Translations under genes and position numbers: made by a program
The notes under the pieces: model-generated
What the model saw: only the letters and a program-made list of their open reading frames with translations
Databases searched by the model: none
What the model was told of the DNA's origin: nothing
In this document: piece after piece, positions 25,016-33,322 of the stretch
How positions within the stretch are numbered: position 1 is the stretch's first letter
Layout of the letters: each line of letters begins with the position of its first letter
Assembly (NCBI RefSeq): GCF_017309185.1
Contig: NZ_JAEKJZ010000008.1
Coordinates: 62,001 to 126,000 of the forward strand
DNA: 64,000 bases
Reading direction: 5' to 3'
DNA from: Roseibium aggregatum
Lineage (GTDB): Bacteria > Pseudomonadota > Alphaproteobacteria > Rhizobiales > Stappiaceae

Positions 25016-25474
25016 ATGAAAAACGTTTCGGAGATGAGCCCGCAGGAACTCGCTGAGGCCTGCGCCAAGCTGATGTGGGACGACGACCGGGCCTCCAAGG
25101 GCCTCGGCATCGAACTCCTGAAGGTCGAGCCCGGCAAGGCGGTGCTTACCATGCGGGTCGCCGAACACATGACCAACGGCCACGGCAACATGCATGGCGG
25201 CTTCTTGTTCGCGCTCGCCGACAGCGCCTTTGCCTTCGCCTGCAACAGCTACAATCAGATGACCGTCGCGCAGCATTGTTCGATCACCTATATCGCGCCC
25301 GGCAGCCTGGGCGACATGCTGACGGCCGACGCCCGCGAAGTGTCCCGCAAGGGACGCTCCGGCATCTACGACATCCGTGTGACACGGGAGGACGGGACGG
25401 TGCTTGCGGAGTTTCGCGGCCATTCCCGAACCATCAACCGCACTTTTTTGCCTGACGACACCACACCGGCGTAA
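25016..25474 (+). CDS. paaI: Hydroxyphenylacetyl-CoA thioesterase PaaI
   Basis: A 152-residue hot-dog-fold thioesterase that relieves build-up of dead-end CoA thioesters in phenylacetate degradation. NMHGGFLFALADSAFAFACNSY is the conserved active-site helix with Asp, and the sequence through HCSITYIAPGSLGDMLTADA matches PaaI. The start at 25016 is 1 nt after the paaG stop with GGGAGAATGAC upstream; paaK follows after 23 nt. Confidence 0.92.
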   Translation: MKNVSEMSPQELAEACAKLMWDDDRASKGLGIELLKVEPGKAVLTMRVAEHMTNGHGNMHGGFLFALADSAFAFACNSYNQMTVAQHCSITYIAPGSLGDMLTADAREVSRKGRSGIYDIRVTREDGTVLAEFRGHSRTINRTFLPDDTTPA

Positions 25475-25497
25475 GTTACGCCAAGGGAGGACAAGAG

Positions 25498-26808
25498 ATG
25501 ATCGACCTGACCCCTGACCGGTCAACCCTCGACCCTGTCGAGATCGCGAGCCGCGACGAGATTTCCGCGCTCCAGCAAAAACGCCTCGCCTGGTCATTGA
25601 GCCATGCCTACGAGAATTCGCCGTTCTTCAGGAAACGCTTCGACGAGCACGGCGCGCACCCAGGCGACTTCAAGTCGCTCGCCGATATCGCCAAATTCCC
25701 CTTCACGGTGAAACAGGACCTGCGCGACACCTATCCCTTCGGCATGTTCGCGACCCCGCGCGAGGAGCTGGTGCGCATCCACGGCTCGTCGGGAACGACC
25801 GGAAAGCCGACCGTGGTCGGCTACACGGCCAACGACATTTCCACATGGTCGGACCTGATCGCCCGCTCGATCCGCGCTGCCGGCGGCCGCAAGGGCCACA
25901 TCCTTCACAATGCCTACGGGTACGGCCTGTTCACCGGCGGTCTCGGCGCCCACTACGGCGCCGAACGTCTCGGCTGCACGGTGGTGCCGATTTCCGGCGG
26001 CATGACCGAGCGCCAGGTGACGCTGATCGAGGATTTCAAGCCCGACATCATCATGGTGACTCCGTCCTACATGCTTTCCATCCTGGACGAATTCCGCCGC
26101 CGTGGGCTCGACCCGAGGCAGTCGTCGCTGAAGGTCGGCATTTTCGGCGCGGAGCCCTGGACCAACGCCATGCGTCTGGAAATCGAGCAGGCTTTCGACA
26201 TGCACGCGGTCGACATTTACGGCCTGTCGGAAATCATGGGCCCCGGCGTTGCCCAGGAATGCGTTGAAACCAAGGACGGTCTCCACCTCTGGGAGGATCA
26301 CTTCTATCCGGAAATCATCGACCCGGTCACGGAAGAAGTCCTGCCGGATGGCGAAATGGGTGAGCTGGTCTTCACCACGCTTACCAAGGAAGGCCTGCCG
26401 ATGGTCCGCTACCGGACCCGCGACCTGACACGGCTCCTGCCGGGCACGGCACGCTCCATGCGCCGGATCGAGAAGATCACCGGCCGCAGCGACGACATGA
26501 TCATCCTGCGCGGCGTCAACGTGTTCCCGACGCAGGTCGAGGAACTGATCCTGAAATGCGAGGGCCTCGCCGCTCATTTCCAGATCGAGCTGGTGCGCTC
26601 CGGCCGGATGGACGCCATGATCGTCCATGCCGAGGCCATGCCGACCCACTCAAGTTCCGACGCCCGCGCAGCGCTGGCCAAGGAACTTGCCCATCACATC
26701 AAATCGACCATCGGCATTTCCACAAAGATCGACGTGCACGAACCGGAAGGCGTCGACCGCTCCGCCGGCAAGGCCAAGCGGGTTGTCGACAACCGGCCGA
26801 AGGACTGA
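25498..26808 (+). CDS. paaK: Phenylacetate-CoA ligase
   Basis: A 436-residue adenylate-forming ligase giving phenylacetyl-CoA, the entry step of the pathway. The P-loop HGSSGTTGKPT is at ~93-103, the YGLSEIMGPGV motif follows at mid-protein, and the C-terminal domain carries GRSDDMIILRGVNVFPTQVEE. Length agrees with PaaK (~435). The gene lies 23 nt after paaI, with GGGAGGA before the ATG. Two inverted repeats follow its stop before paaR. Confidence 0.95.
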   Translation: MIDLTPDRSTLDPVEIASRDEISALQQKRLAWSLSHAYENSPFFRKRFDEHGAHPGDFKSLADIAKFPFTVKQDLRDTYPFGMFATPREELVRIHGSSGTTGKPTVVGYTANDISTWSDLIARSIRAAGGRKGHILHNAYGYGLFTGGLGAHYGAERLGCTVVPISGGMTERQVTLIEDFKPDIIMVTPSYMLSILDEFRRRGLDPRQSSLKVGIFGAEPWTNAMRLEIEQAFDMHAVDIYGLSEIMGPGVAQECVETKDGLHLWEDHFYPEIIDPVTEEVLPDGEMGELVFTTLTKEGLPMVRYRTRDLTRLLPGTARSMRRIEKITGRSDDMIILRGVNVFPTQVEELILKCEGLAAHFQIELVRSGRMDAMIVHAEAMPTHSSSDARAALAKELAHHIKSTIGISTKIDVHEPEGVDRSAGKAKRVVDNRPKD

Positions 26809-26876
26809 GCCGAGAGCTTTTGACCGAGGTTTGGCCGCCCGCTCCCCACGTCCGCTTTCTCCAGAGGCGGGCGCGG

Positions 26877-26911
26877 AGAGGGCGGCGAGAATCGTCTGAT
26901 ACTCGCCCTCT
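26877..26911 (+). terminator. Stem-loop downstream of paaK
   Basis: AGAGGGCG and CGCCCTCT form an 8 bp stem around a 19 nt loop in the paaK-paaR gap. A second GC-rich pair, CGCCCGC/GCGGGCG, lies just upstream at about 26837-26873. There is no clear U-tract, so this may be an attenuator rather than a terminator. Confidence 0.3.
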
Positions 26912-26982
26912 GGCCATTCCCTCACGTAAAGTTTAAAAAGCGCCGGATCGGGGCAGCGGACAAGAAACGGAGTTCAAAGCGC

Positions 26983-27582
26983 ATGGCGAGAACCCGCGCA
27001 AGCGATTTTGAGGAAAAGCGGCACGGCCTGCTTCTCACGGCGGCCAACGTCTTCGCGACCCAGGGCATGGAAAAAGCCTCCATGTCGCAGATCGCCCAGG
27101 AGGCGGGCGTCTCGAAATCGCTGCTCTATCACTATTACCCGTCCAAGGACGCGCTGATCTTCGCGATCATCGAGTCCCATCTGACAATTCTGGACGAAGC
27201 CCTGGACAAGGCCGACGACCCGTCCCTGCCGCCGCACCAACGCCTGAAGACGCTGGTGCTGACGGTGCTCGACAACTATCGCGGCGCCGACGACCAGCAC
27301 AAGGTCCAGCTCAACGCCGGCCCGGCGCTGTCGGACGCGCAGAAAGCCGACATCGTCGCCATCGAGCGCCGCATCGTGCGGCACTTCTCCAAGGCGCTGA
27401 AGGATATCCACCCCCAACTCGCCAATCCCGACCGCCCACTGCTGATGCCCGTCACCATGTCGCTCTTCGGCATGATGAACTGGGTCTACATGTGGTTCAA
27501 GGAAGGCGGCCTGATCTCACGGGACGACTACGCCAATGTCGCGACGACGCTGATCCTGGAAGGCGTGAAGGCGGTGAAGTGA
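26983..27582 (+). CDS. paaR: TetR-family regulator of phenylacetate genes
   Basis: A 199-residue TetR repressor. The HTH region is ANVFATQGMEKASMSQIAQEAGVSKSLLYHYYPSKDAL (residues ~21-58), and the ligand domain includes NYRGADDQHKVQLNAGPALSDAQKADIV and MMNWVYMWFKEGG. This fits PaaR of the alpha- and betaproteobacterial phenylacetate regulon, which senses phenylacetyl-CoA. GGAG lies 9 nt before the ATG. It sits after paaK, and the 16-mers at 24148 and 38454 are its probable binding sites. An 11-G run follows the stop. Confidence 0.85.
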   Translation: MARTRASDFEEKRHGLLLTAANVFATQGMEKASMSQIAQEAGVSKSLLYHYYPSKDALIFAIIESHLTILDEALDKADDPSLPPHQRLKTLVLTVLDNYRGADDQHKVQLNAGPALSDAQKADIVAIERRIVRHFSKALKDIHPQLANPDRPLLMPVTMSLFGMMNWVYMWFKEGGLISRDDYANVATTLILEGVKAVK

Positions 27583-27593
27583 GGGGGGGGGGG
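27583..27593 (+). repeat. G11 homopolymer directly after paaR
   Basis: Eleven consecutive G bases beginning 1 nt after the paaR stop, in the gap between convergent paaR and lrp-type genes. It could be a slippage-prone tract or a sequencing artefact. Confidence 0.8.
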
Positions 27594-27647
27594 AAACCCG
27601 TTGTCCCCACCGGCACCGCCCGCATCAGACTTCTCGTAACGGGGCTT

Positions 27648-28103
27648 TCATTTCACCGGACGCAGTGGCGGCAACCGGCCTTCGAAGATCGAGGACTTCA
27701 CGATCGAGGTATGGGTTTCGGCGCGTTCGTGAAAAGGGATCAGTATGTCGTCCAGTTCCGCGACATCCGCGAGCGCCAGGCGCGCGACATAACAGTCGTC
27801 ACCCGTTACCCGGTCGCAGGACATGAAACGGGGCTGTTCCTCGATCATCCTTTCAACGACATGAAGCTGTCCGCTGCGGGGCTTGATCCTGACGAGCGCC
27901 TGGATGGTGTATCCGAGCGCGCGCAAATCCACCCTGGCGCCGAAGCCCGAGATATATCCATGGTCGCGCAAGGTGCGAAGCCGCTCGCCGACCGCCGGCC
28001 CGGACAAATCGACCATCTTCCCGATGTCCGCGAGGCTCAGGCGGCCATCGGATTCGAGGATCTCGATGATCCGGCAGTCGGTCTGATCCAGCGTTTTCGA
28101 CAT
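27648..28103 (-). CDS. Lrp/AsnC-family transcriptional regulator
   Basis: A 151-residue Lrp-type regulator. The N-terminal HTH is LDQTDCRIIEILESDGRLSLADIGKMVDLSGPAVGERLRTL and the C-terminal RAM/AsnC effector domain includes VRIKPRSGQLHVVERMIEE and VTGDDCYVARLALAD. The family responds to amino acids. It diverges from the PhzF gene across 122 bp, so it probably controls that gene and itself. The product is not linked functionally to phenylacetate. Confidence 0.88.
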   Translation of the reverse strand: MSKTLDQTDCRIIEILESDGRLSLADIGKMVDLSGPAVGERLRTLRDHGYISGFGARVDLRALGYTIQALVRIKPRSGQLHVVERMIEEQPRFMSCDRVTGDDCYVARLALADVAELDDILIPFHERAETHTSIVKSSIFEGRLPPLRPVK

Positions 28104-28225
28104 GAAGGAAAATTCCGTCCGACAGTTTCGAAGTGAATGAATATTTGCAGAACGGCATTCGCCATCGCCGGGACGAAAACGTAGCCAGTCCCTAAAATCC
28201 TGTCAAACAAGCACAGGAGATTATC

Positions 28226-29065
28226 ATGAACATTCAACGCATCGCAGCTTTCAGCCAGGGATCGACGGGAGGCAACCCGGCGGGGGTGGTCTTGCTCAAC
28301 GAGGCCGCACACGAAGACGACATGGCGCGCGTCGCCGCCGAGGTCGGCTTTTCCGAAACCGCCTTCGCGGTCGCACAGGACGACACCGGCAAGGCCTGGC
28401 GCGTACGCTATTTCTCACCTGAGTCCGAGGTTCCCTTCTGCGGGCATGCGACCATCGCTCTCGGAGCCGCCCTGGGACGGCAAAGCGGACCGGGTACATT
28501 CGCGCTCGAACTCAACAATGCGTCGATCTCCGTCGACACTGAAGAGGCGCCGGACGGCATCGTCGCGACACTGCAGTCGCCTCCGACCCGCAGCCAGGCC
28601 ATATCGGCGGACGAACGCCAGGATGTGCTGGCCCTGTTCGATCTCAGGGAGGCGGATCTCGACGAACGGCTTGCGCCGGCACGCATCCACGGCGGCGCGG
28701 ACCACATCGTGTTGCCCCTGAAGGACCGTTCAAGGCTCGCCGCCATGACCTACGATCTCGACCGGGGCCGGGCCGTCATGCGCAAACATGGACTTGTCAC
28801 GGTGATGCTGGTCTTCATCGAAGGCAATCAGACGTTTGACGTTCGCAATGCCTTTGCTTCCGGTGGCGTGCTCGAAGATCCCGCGACCGGGGCCGCAGCC
28901 GCGGCCTTCGCCGGATACCTGCGCGACACCGGCTGGCCGCATGGCGGGCAATTCACCATTCGCCAGGGCGAAGACATGGGCAGCCCTTCCCTGATCAAGG
29001 TGGCCCTCGACGACATCAAAGGCGCGCCGGTGCGCGTTTCCGGGCGGACCCGAGCGATCGGATGA
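28226..29065 (+). CDS. PhzF-family isomerase/epimerase-like protein
   Basis: A 279-residue protein of the PhzF (diaminopimelate-epimerase-like) family. GGNPAGVVLL, the catalytic-Glu segment VGFSETAFAV, PFCGHATIALGAALG and EDPATGAAAAAFAGYL are the family hallmarks. Members isomerise small carboxylic substrates; the precise one is unknown. AGGAGATTATC precedes the ATG. Divergent from the Lrp-type regulator. Confidence 0.88.
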   Translation: MNIQRIAAFSQGSTGGNPAGVVLLNEAAHEDDMARVAAEVGFSETAFAVAQDDTGKAWRVRYFSPESEVPFCGHATIALGAALGRQSGPGTFALELNNASISVDTEEAPDGIVATLQSPPTRSQAISADERQDVLALFDLREADLDERLAPARIHGGADHIVLPLKDRSRLAAMTYDLDRGRAVMRKHGLVTVMLVFIEGNQTFDVRNAFASGGVLEDPATGAAAAAFAGYLRDTGWPHGGQFTIRQGEDMGSPSLIKVALDDIKGAPVRVSGRTRAIG

Positions 29066-29085
29066 TTGCCAAAGCGCGTGAGATG

Positions 29086-29112
29086 GGGAGAGTTCCAATG
29101 GTTCTCTCTCCC
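29086..29112 (+). terminator. Hairpin downstream of the PhzF gene
   Basis: GGGAGAG and CTCTCCC form a 7 bp stem with a 13 nt loop 20 nt after the stop. The T-rich tail is weak, so termination is only probable. Confidence 0.35.
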
Positions 29113-29212
29113 TCTGCCGTGATATTTTCGCGCGGGCCGAAAACGCTGCCGAAACGTGGAGAATACCGTGATTTACGCAAACGTTGACGCGTTGAAGAAA
29201 CGCAGCGCCGCC

Positions 29213-29434
29213 TCACCCGGCGGATCTGAACTGGTCCGGAGCCTTGCAGTAGACCTTGACCGTATCGCCGTCCCTCACGATGCCGGAGGTTGAAGCGAAC
29301 CTCTGGCCATGGACCATGCAGTGCGCAAGATCGTAGTGTCCCGGCGCGACCATCCAGTCGACTGCGGTATCCCGATTGCAGTCCTGAACCGGCATGGTTG
29401 CAAGACAGACGGCCACATAGGCGGTGTAGAGCAT
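29213..29434 (-). CDS. Small Cys-containing protein, copy 1 of a tandem pair
   Basis: A 73-residue protein of unknown function. It has a short hydrophobic start MLYTAYVAVCLA, then a Cys pattern (Cys10, Cys19 in PVQDCNR, one in AHCMVHGQ and one in VKVYCKAPDQF). About 56 of 73 residues match copy 2 at 29707-29931, including identical ends. AAGGAC precedes the ATG and the 5' leaders also resemble one another, so this is a tandem duplication. Similar short proteins with a hydrophobic start, PxxDC and late KVxC motifs occur as uncharacterised proteins in Hyphomicrobiales. The N terminus is too short for a clear signal peptide. Confidence 0.6.
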   Translation of the reverse strand: MLYTAYVAVCLATMPVQDCNRDTAVDWMVAPGHYDLAHCMVHGQRFASTSGIVRDGDTVKVYCKAPDQFRSAG

Positions 29435-29639
29435 GCGGTCTTGTCCTTTTTCAAACTTGCGCCGCACGGGTTCACGTTCGCGCGCAAGAAGACAATTTTA
29501 GAGCAAAACTCCTGCAAGTCGATCCCAACGCATACATATCCTCAAAAGGGACAAAGGTCTTTGCTCCGAACAGGGAGCAAGACCGAGAACCAGTGTGGTC
29601 GGCCTGAACTGCCGTCTTCCTCGCCAATGCCAACGGCAA

Positions 29640-29677
29640 AGAAAAATCCGGACGGTCCTTTCGGAGCGTCCGGATTT
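29640..29677 (-). terminator. Rho-independent terminator between the tandem small genes
   Basis: AAATCCGGACG (29644-29654) pairs perfectly with CGTCCGGATTT (29667-29677); read on the minus strand the stem ends in GGATTTTTCTTT, a good U-tract. It lies 29 nt beyond the stop of copy 2 and separates the two genes transcriptionally. Confidence 0.8.
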
Positions 29678-29706
29678 CAAGGGTGCGTTCAGATGGGAGG
29701 AGCCGG

Positions 29707-29931
29707 TCAGCCGGCCGTTCTGAACTGGTCGGGAGCCTTGCAGTAGACTTTCACAATGTCGCCTTCCTTCACGATTCCGGATGTGGCGGCGTATTGCTGT
29801 CCGCGGACCATGCAATAGGAGAGGCTTTGAACCTTGCCCGGCGCGACCATCCAGTCGTGCGCGGTGTTCCTGTTGCAGTCCTGGACCGGTGTCGATGCAA
29901 GGCACACGGCCACATAGGCAGTGTACAGCAT
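29707..29931 (-). CDS. Small Cys-containing protein, copy 2 of a tandem pair
   Basis: A 74-residue paralogue of the protein at 29213-29434. It starts MLYTAYVAVCLASTPVQDC and ends VKVYCKAPDQFRTAG, with the middle (GKVQSLSYCMVRGQQYAAT) the most diverged part. Four cysteines are conserved between the copies. AAAGGACC precedes the ATG. It is terminated by its own strong hairpin, so each copy appears to have its own promoter. No family name recognised. Confidence 0.6.
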   Translation of the reverse strand: MLYTAYVAVCLASTPVQDCNRNTAHDWMVAPGKVQSLSYCMVRGQQYAATSGIVKEGDIVKVYCKAPDQFRTAG

Positions 29932-30452
29932 TTGGTCAGGTCCTTTTGTGCGACGCCGCATGGGAGGTGTGCAGCGCAACAAAACCCAGTGTACTGTAAA
30001 ATTCGAACCCGTCGAGTTTCTGGCAAATATTTTCTCCGGAAAACGCCGAAAAATTCGTCAAATACTGCTTAAACATAGTGCACAAAACACATTTAAGGAT
30101 AGTTTTACCTAATGCGTATTGTTATGACTCAATCATTAGTTGATTCCAGAAACACCTACCGCTGCGGAAGATTCTGTCACTATCGTGCAGGCCACGCTGT
30201 TGAAAATCGGTAGCTTCCAAAATTTCGCAGGAGCTCGATTGACAGCGCGCCTTCGCGCCACCGATGAACGGTTTTTCAACCTGTTCCACTCGGACAGGAC
30301 GCGACGGAGATGCGTCTTCGCCTCACAGCAATAAGCGGACCGGGGCAAGACCTGCATATATCGATGAGGAAAGGCGGTCGTCCCGATCAGGCGCCTGCGC
30401 ACTGACGGGACGACACCGGATAGAAATAAAGGAACAAAGACCTTCCCGATCG
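29932..30452. other. 521 bp gap downstream of paaZ
   Basis: No convincing gene. The first 200 bp are AT-rich and contain the promoter of the small protein at 29707. The rest is higher in GC and holds the hairpin at 30377-30414. Short open frames here lack ribosome-binding sites and family resemblance. Confidence 0.5.
30377..30414 (-). terminator. Stem-loop downstream of paaZ
   Basis: GTCGTCCCG-A-TCAG pairs with CTGACGGGACGAC: 13 bp with a single bulged base and an 11 nt loop, about 40 nt after the paaZ stop. Only a short T-run follows on the minus strand, so termination is likely but not classic. Confidence 0.5.
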
Positions 30453-32513
30453 TCAGCCTGCTAACGGCCAGGTCTTCGCCACCATGGTCAGCACGTCGTA
30501 TTGCGCGACAACCTCGTCCTTCTGGTTGGTCACCTGGCAGTCCCAGCGGACTTCACCGTGGCCGGCATTCTCACGCGGGTTGATCTCCTTGCAGGTGAGC
30601 CGAACCTTGAGCGTGTCGCCGAAATAGACCGGCGTCAGGAAGCGCAGGTTGTCGACGCCGTAGTTCGCCAGAACCGGGCCCGGTTCCGGGTCGACGAAGA
30701 GACCGGCGGCAAAGGACGCGATCAGATAGCCATGGGCGACCCGGTCGTCAAAGAACGGGTTCGCCCTGGCCGCGTCGCTGTCCATGTGAGCATAGAACGT
30801 GTCGCCCGTGAACTCGGCGAAATGCTCGACATCTTCCAGGGTCACTTCGCGCGTCCTGGTGACGATCTGATCGCCGATCCTCAAGTCCGCGAGCGACTTG
30901 CGGAAGGGGTGAATGTCGGCGCGGACCGACGCGCCCTCGACCCATTGGCCAGTGACGGCGGACAGCAGATCCGGCGTTCCCTGCACGGCGGTGCGCTGCA
31001 TGAAATGCTTCACACCGCGCATACCGCCCATTTCCTCACCGCCGCCGGCCCGCCCGGGACCGCCGTGAACGAGGGGCGCCAGCGGCGAACCGTGGCCGGT
31101 CGACGTTTTGGCGGACTTGCGGTTGCCGATCAGCACACGGCCGTGGAAGGGAGCAAGACCGGTCACGACATCTTGGGCAACGCCGCCGTCGTTGGTGAAC
31201 AGGGACGACACCAGGGAGCCCCGGCCCATGCGGGCAAGCGCCACGGCCTCTCCGGTGTCCTCGTAGGCCATCACTGTCGCAACGGGGCCGAAGGCCTCCA
31301 CCGCATGGACCGCCTCGGCCCGCATCGGGTTTGAACAATGCAGCAGCACCGGCGCCATGAAGGCGCCCTTGTCCGCGTCGCCGGACACCAGCGGCACCTC
31401 GTCGAGAGATCCCGATACGATCTCCGCCTCCTTGGCCAACTCCGAAACCTTTGCCCGAACGTCGTCGCGGTCCTTCAGCGAGACCAGCGCGCCCATGCGC
31501 GCGGCTTCGTCGTCCGGTAGGCCGACCGGTGTCTGCGCAAGTCTGGCGGAAAGGGCCTCGATGACCGCGTCCTGATGAGCCTTCGGCACGATGATGCGGC
31601 GGATCGCGGTGCACTTCTGACCGGCCTTGACGGTCATCTCACGGTGGGCTTCCTTGACGAAGAGATCGAATTCCTCTGTACCGGGCGCCGCATCGGCGCC
31701 GAGGATCGAAGCGTTGAGACTGTCGGCTTCCATGGTGAAGCGCACGGAATTTCTCAGGATCGCCGGGCTCGATTTCAGCATCTGGCCGGTGGACGCGGAA
31801 CCGGTGAAGGTCACGACGTCCTGTTCGATGACATGTTCGAGCAGGTCACCGGCAGAGCCGGTGACGATTTGCAGCGCGCCGTCGGGCAGAAGGCCCGTTT
31901 CCAGGATGCGGCGGACGACCAGCTCGGTCAGGTAGGCGGTCTGGGAAGCGGGCTTGACCAGGCAGGGCATGCCGCCGATCAGAGACGGCGCGATCTTTTC
32001 CAGCATGCCCCAGACCGGGAAATTGAAGGCGTTGATGTGCACCGCCACACCCTGAAGCGGGGTCAGGATATGCTGGGCGACGAAGGAGCCGTCCCGCGAC
32101 AGGGCTTCGACCGGCCCTTCCGTCAGCACGCGCGTGTTGGGGAGCTCGCGGCGTGCCTTGGAGGCGAAGGTCAGAAGAGTGCCGATCCCGCCGTCGATGT
32201 CGGCCCAGCCGTCCTTGCGGCTCGCCCCGGTCGCGAAGTTCTCAAGGTAGAATTCCTCCTTGAGGTCCATGAGCTTCAGGCCGACTTCCTTCAGCATCAG
32301 GGCGCGTTCGTGGATCGTCATGGCACGAAGGGCGGGACCGCCTTTCGCGCGTCCCCATTCCAGCGCCGCCTTGAAGTCGAGCCCCTCGGTGCCGATCAGG
32401 GCATGAATGTCGCCGGTCGCGGCATTCAGCACCGGCCTGCCATCGCCCTCGCCCCGGCGCCACGCGCCCTCGAGATAGCTTTCCAGACGGCGCGCCGTCG
32501 TCCCCATTGCCAT
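30453..32513 (-). CDS. paaZ: Bifunctional oxepin-CoA hydrolase/3-oxo-5,6-dehydrosuberyl-CoA semialdehyde dehydrogenase
   Basis: A 686-residue two-domain enzyme that opens the oxepin ring and oxidises the resulting aldehyde. Residues ~1-520 are an aldehyde dehydrogenase, with FTGSASTGQML in the cofactor site, FTMEADSLNAS for the Glu region and AGQKCTAIRRII for the catalytic Cys. Residues ~535-686 are a MaoC hot-dog hydratase with FTGDTFYAHMD and the His in HGYLIASFAAGLF. Length matches PaaZ (~680). It is the last gene of the paaX-paaJ-paaABCDE unit, 29 nt after the PaaA/C-like paralogue. Confidence 0.95.
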   Translation of the reverse strand: MAMGTTARRLESYLEGAWRRGEGDGRPVLNAATGDIHALIGTEGLDFKAALEWGRAKGGPALRAMTIHERALMLKEVGLKLMDLKEEFYLENFATGASRKDGWADIDGGIGTLLTFASKARRELPNTRVLTEGPVEALSRDGSFVAQHILTPLQGVAVHINAFNFPVWGMLEKIAPSLIGGMPCLVKPASQTAYLTELVVRRILETGLLPDGALQIVTGSAGDLLEHVIEQDVVTFTGSASTGQMLKSSPAILRNSVRFTMEADSLNASILGADAAPGTEEFDLFVKEAHREMTVKAGQKCTAIRRIIVPKAHQDAVIEALSARLAQTPVGLPDDEAARMGALVSLKDRDDVRAKVSELAKEAEIVSGSLDEVPLVSGDADKGAFMAPVLLHCSNPMRAEAVHAVEAFGPVATVMAYEDTGEAVALARMGRGSLVSSLFTNDGGVAQDVVTGLAPFHGRVLIGNRKSAKTSTGHGSPLAPLVHGGPGRAGGGEEMGGMRGVKHFMQRTAVQGTPDLLSAVTGQWVEGASVRADIHPFRKSLADLRIGDQIVTRTREVTLEDVEHFAEFTGDTFYAHMDSDAARANPFFDDRVAHGYLIASFAAGLFVDPEPGPVLANYGVDNLRFLTPVYFGDTLKVRLTCKEINPRENAGHGEVRWDCQVTNQKDEVVAQYDVLTMVAKTWPLAG

Positions 32514-32542
32514 GATCGACCTGTCCTTTTTATTTTTGCGTT

Positions 32543-33322
32543 TTACGCGAGTCCGAGTTCGGAAAGCCGCGCTTCGGCGTCGGCCTTCCAGGCCGTCCGC
32601 AAGGTTTCGTTGTCGGCATGACGCAGACCCATAGCCTTAAGCCGCTCGAAACGGGCCGATCTGGCCGGGCCGAAAGTTTCCGCCACGCGCGGCATCCAGT
32701 AGTCCACGGAGGCCCGGGCCTGCTCTTTGGCGCCGGCGTCGCCAACAAGTCCTTCGAGGCCTTCCAGAGCCATTTCCATGTGCTGCTTTTCGCGCGGCAG
32801 GATCTCGCGGAAGGCCTCGCCAAGCGGCTGGTAGGATATCCGGCACTGCTCTTCGAGCTGGTGCACTGTCGCCAACCCCATCAGCGCGTTCATGACCACC
32901 GCGTCGGTCCAGTTTTCCAGCGGGTAGTGAAACACCGAAAGACGCATGTCGCCGCCCTGGCGTTTCGGGTCGACATGGCTTTCGCGCGGCAGGCGCGCGG
33001 CCCAGCTGTGCGCCTTGTTGTAAAGCGCCTTGTCGGTGCCGAAATCGCTCATCAGGTCAAGGACCCGTTCGGCATGACCGACCTTTTCCAGCGTGATCCG
33101 GCTCGCGGCCGCGCGCTCCTTCAGGCCCGGCGCCCAGTTGATGGCATCGGCGAAACCGGCGGAACCGGCCAGCTCGCTGTCGACGAAGGACGACATCAGG
33201 CGGAGCAACTCGCCCCGGTAGCGGGCCGGTACGTTGTCCGGAGATGTGAGCTTGCCGCCCTGCTCCAGATAATCGGCGAGCGGCATGATCTCGTCGTCCT
33301 GGATAACCGCTTCATTCGTCAT
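32543..33322 (-). CDS. Extra PaaA/PaaC-family protein (ferritin-like, function unknown)
   Basis: A 259-residue helical protein of the phenylacetate catabolic (PaaA/PaaC) family lying between paaE and paaZ, overlapping paaE by 11 nt. It is not one of the five standard epoxidase subunits. The second metal motif is intact (REKQHMEM, E-x2-H). The first reads LEKVGHAE, where PaaA has DEAGH, so the Glu three before His is replaced by Lys and a Glu sits one place further away. Di-iron binding is therefore uncertain. It may be an accessory or chaperone-like PaaC relative, or act on a different acyl-CoA. It is probably transcribed with the operon. Confidence 0.75.
   Translation of the reverse strand: MTNEAVIQDDEIMPLADYLEQGGKLTSPDNVPARYRGELLRLMSSFVDSELAGSAGFADAINWAPGLKERAAASRITLEKVGHAERVLDLMSDFGTDKALYNKAHSWAARLPRESHVDPKRQGGDMRLSVFHYPLENWTDAVVMNALMGLATVHQLEEQCRISYQPLGEAFREILPREKQHMEMALEGLEGLVGDAGAKEQARASVDYWMPRVAETFGPARSARFERLKAMGLRHADNETLRTAWKADAEARLSELGLA

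Noticed and set aside
29213..29931. Tandem small genes as a toxin-antitoxin pair
   Set aside because: They are paralogues of each other, separated by a terminator, without a toxin or DNA-binding domain.
30136..30402. 88-codon minus-strand frame beyond paaZ
   Set aside because: No ribosome-binding site or family, and it overlaps the stem-loop that probably ends the paa transcript.
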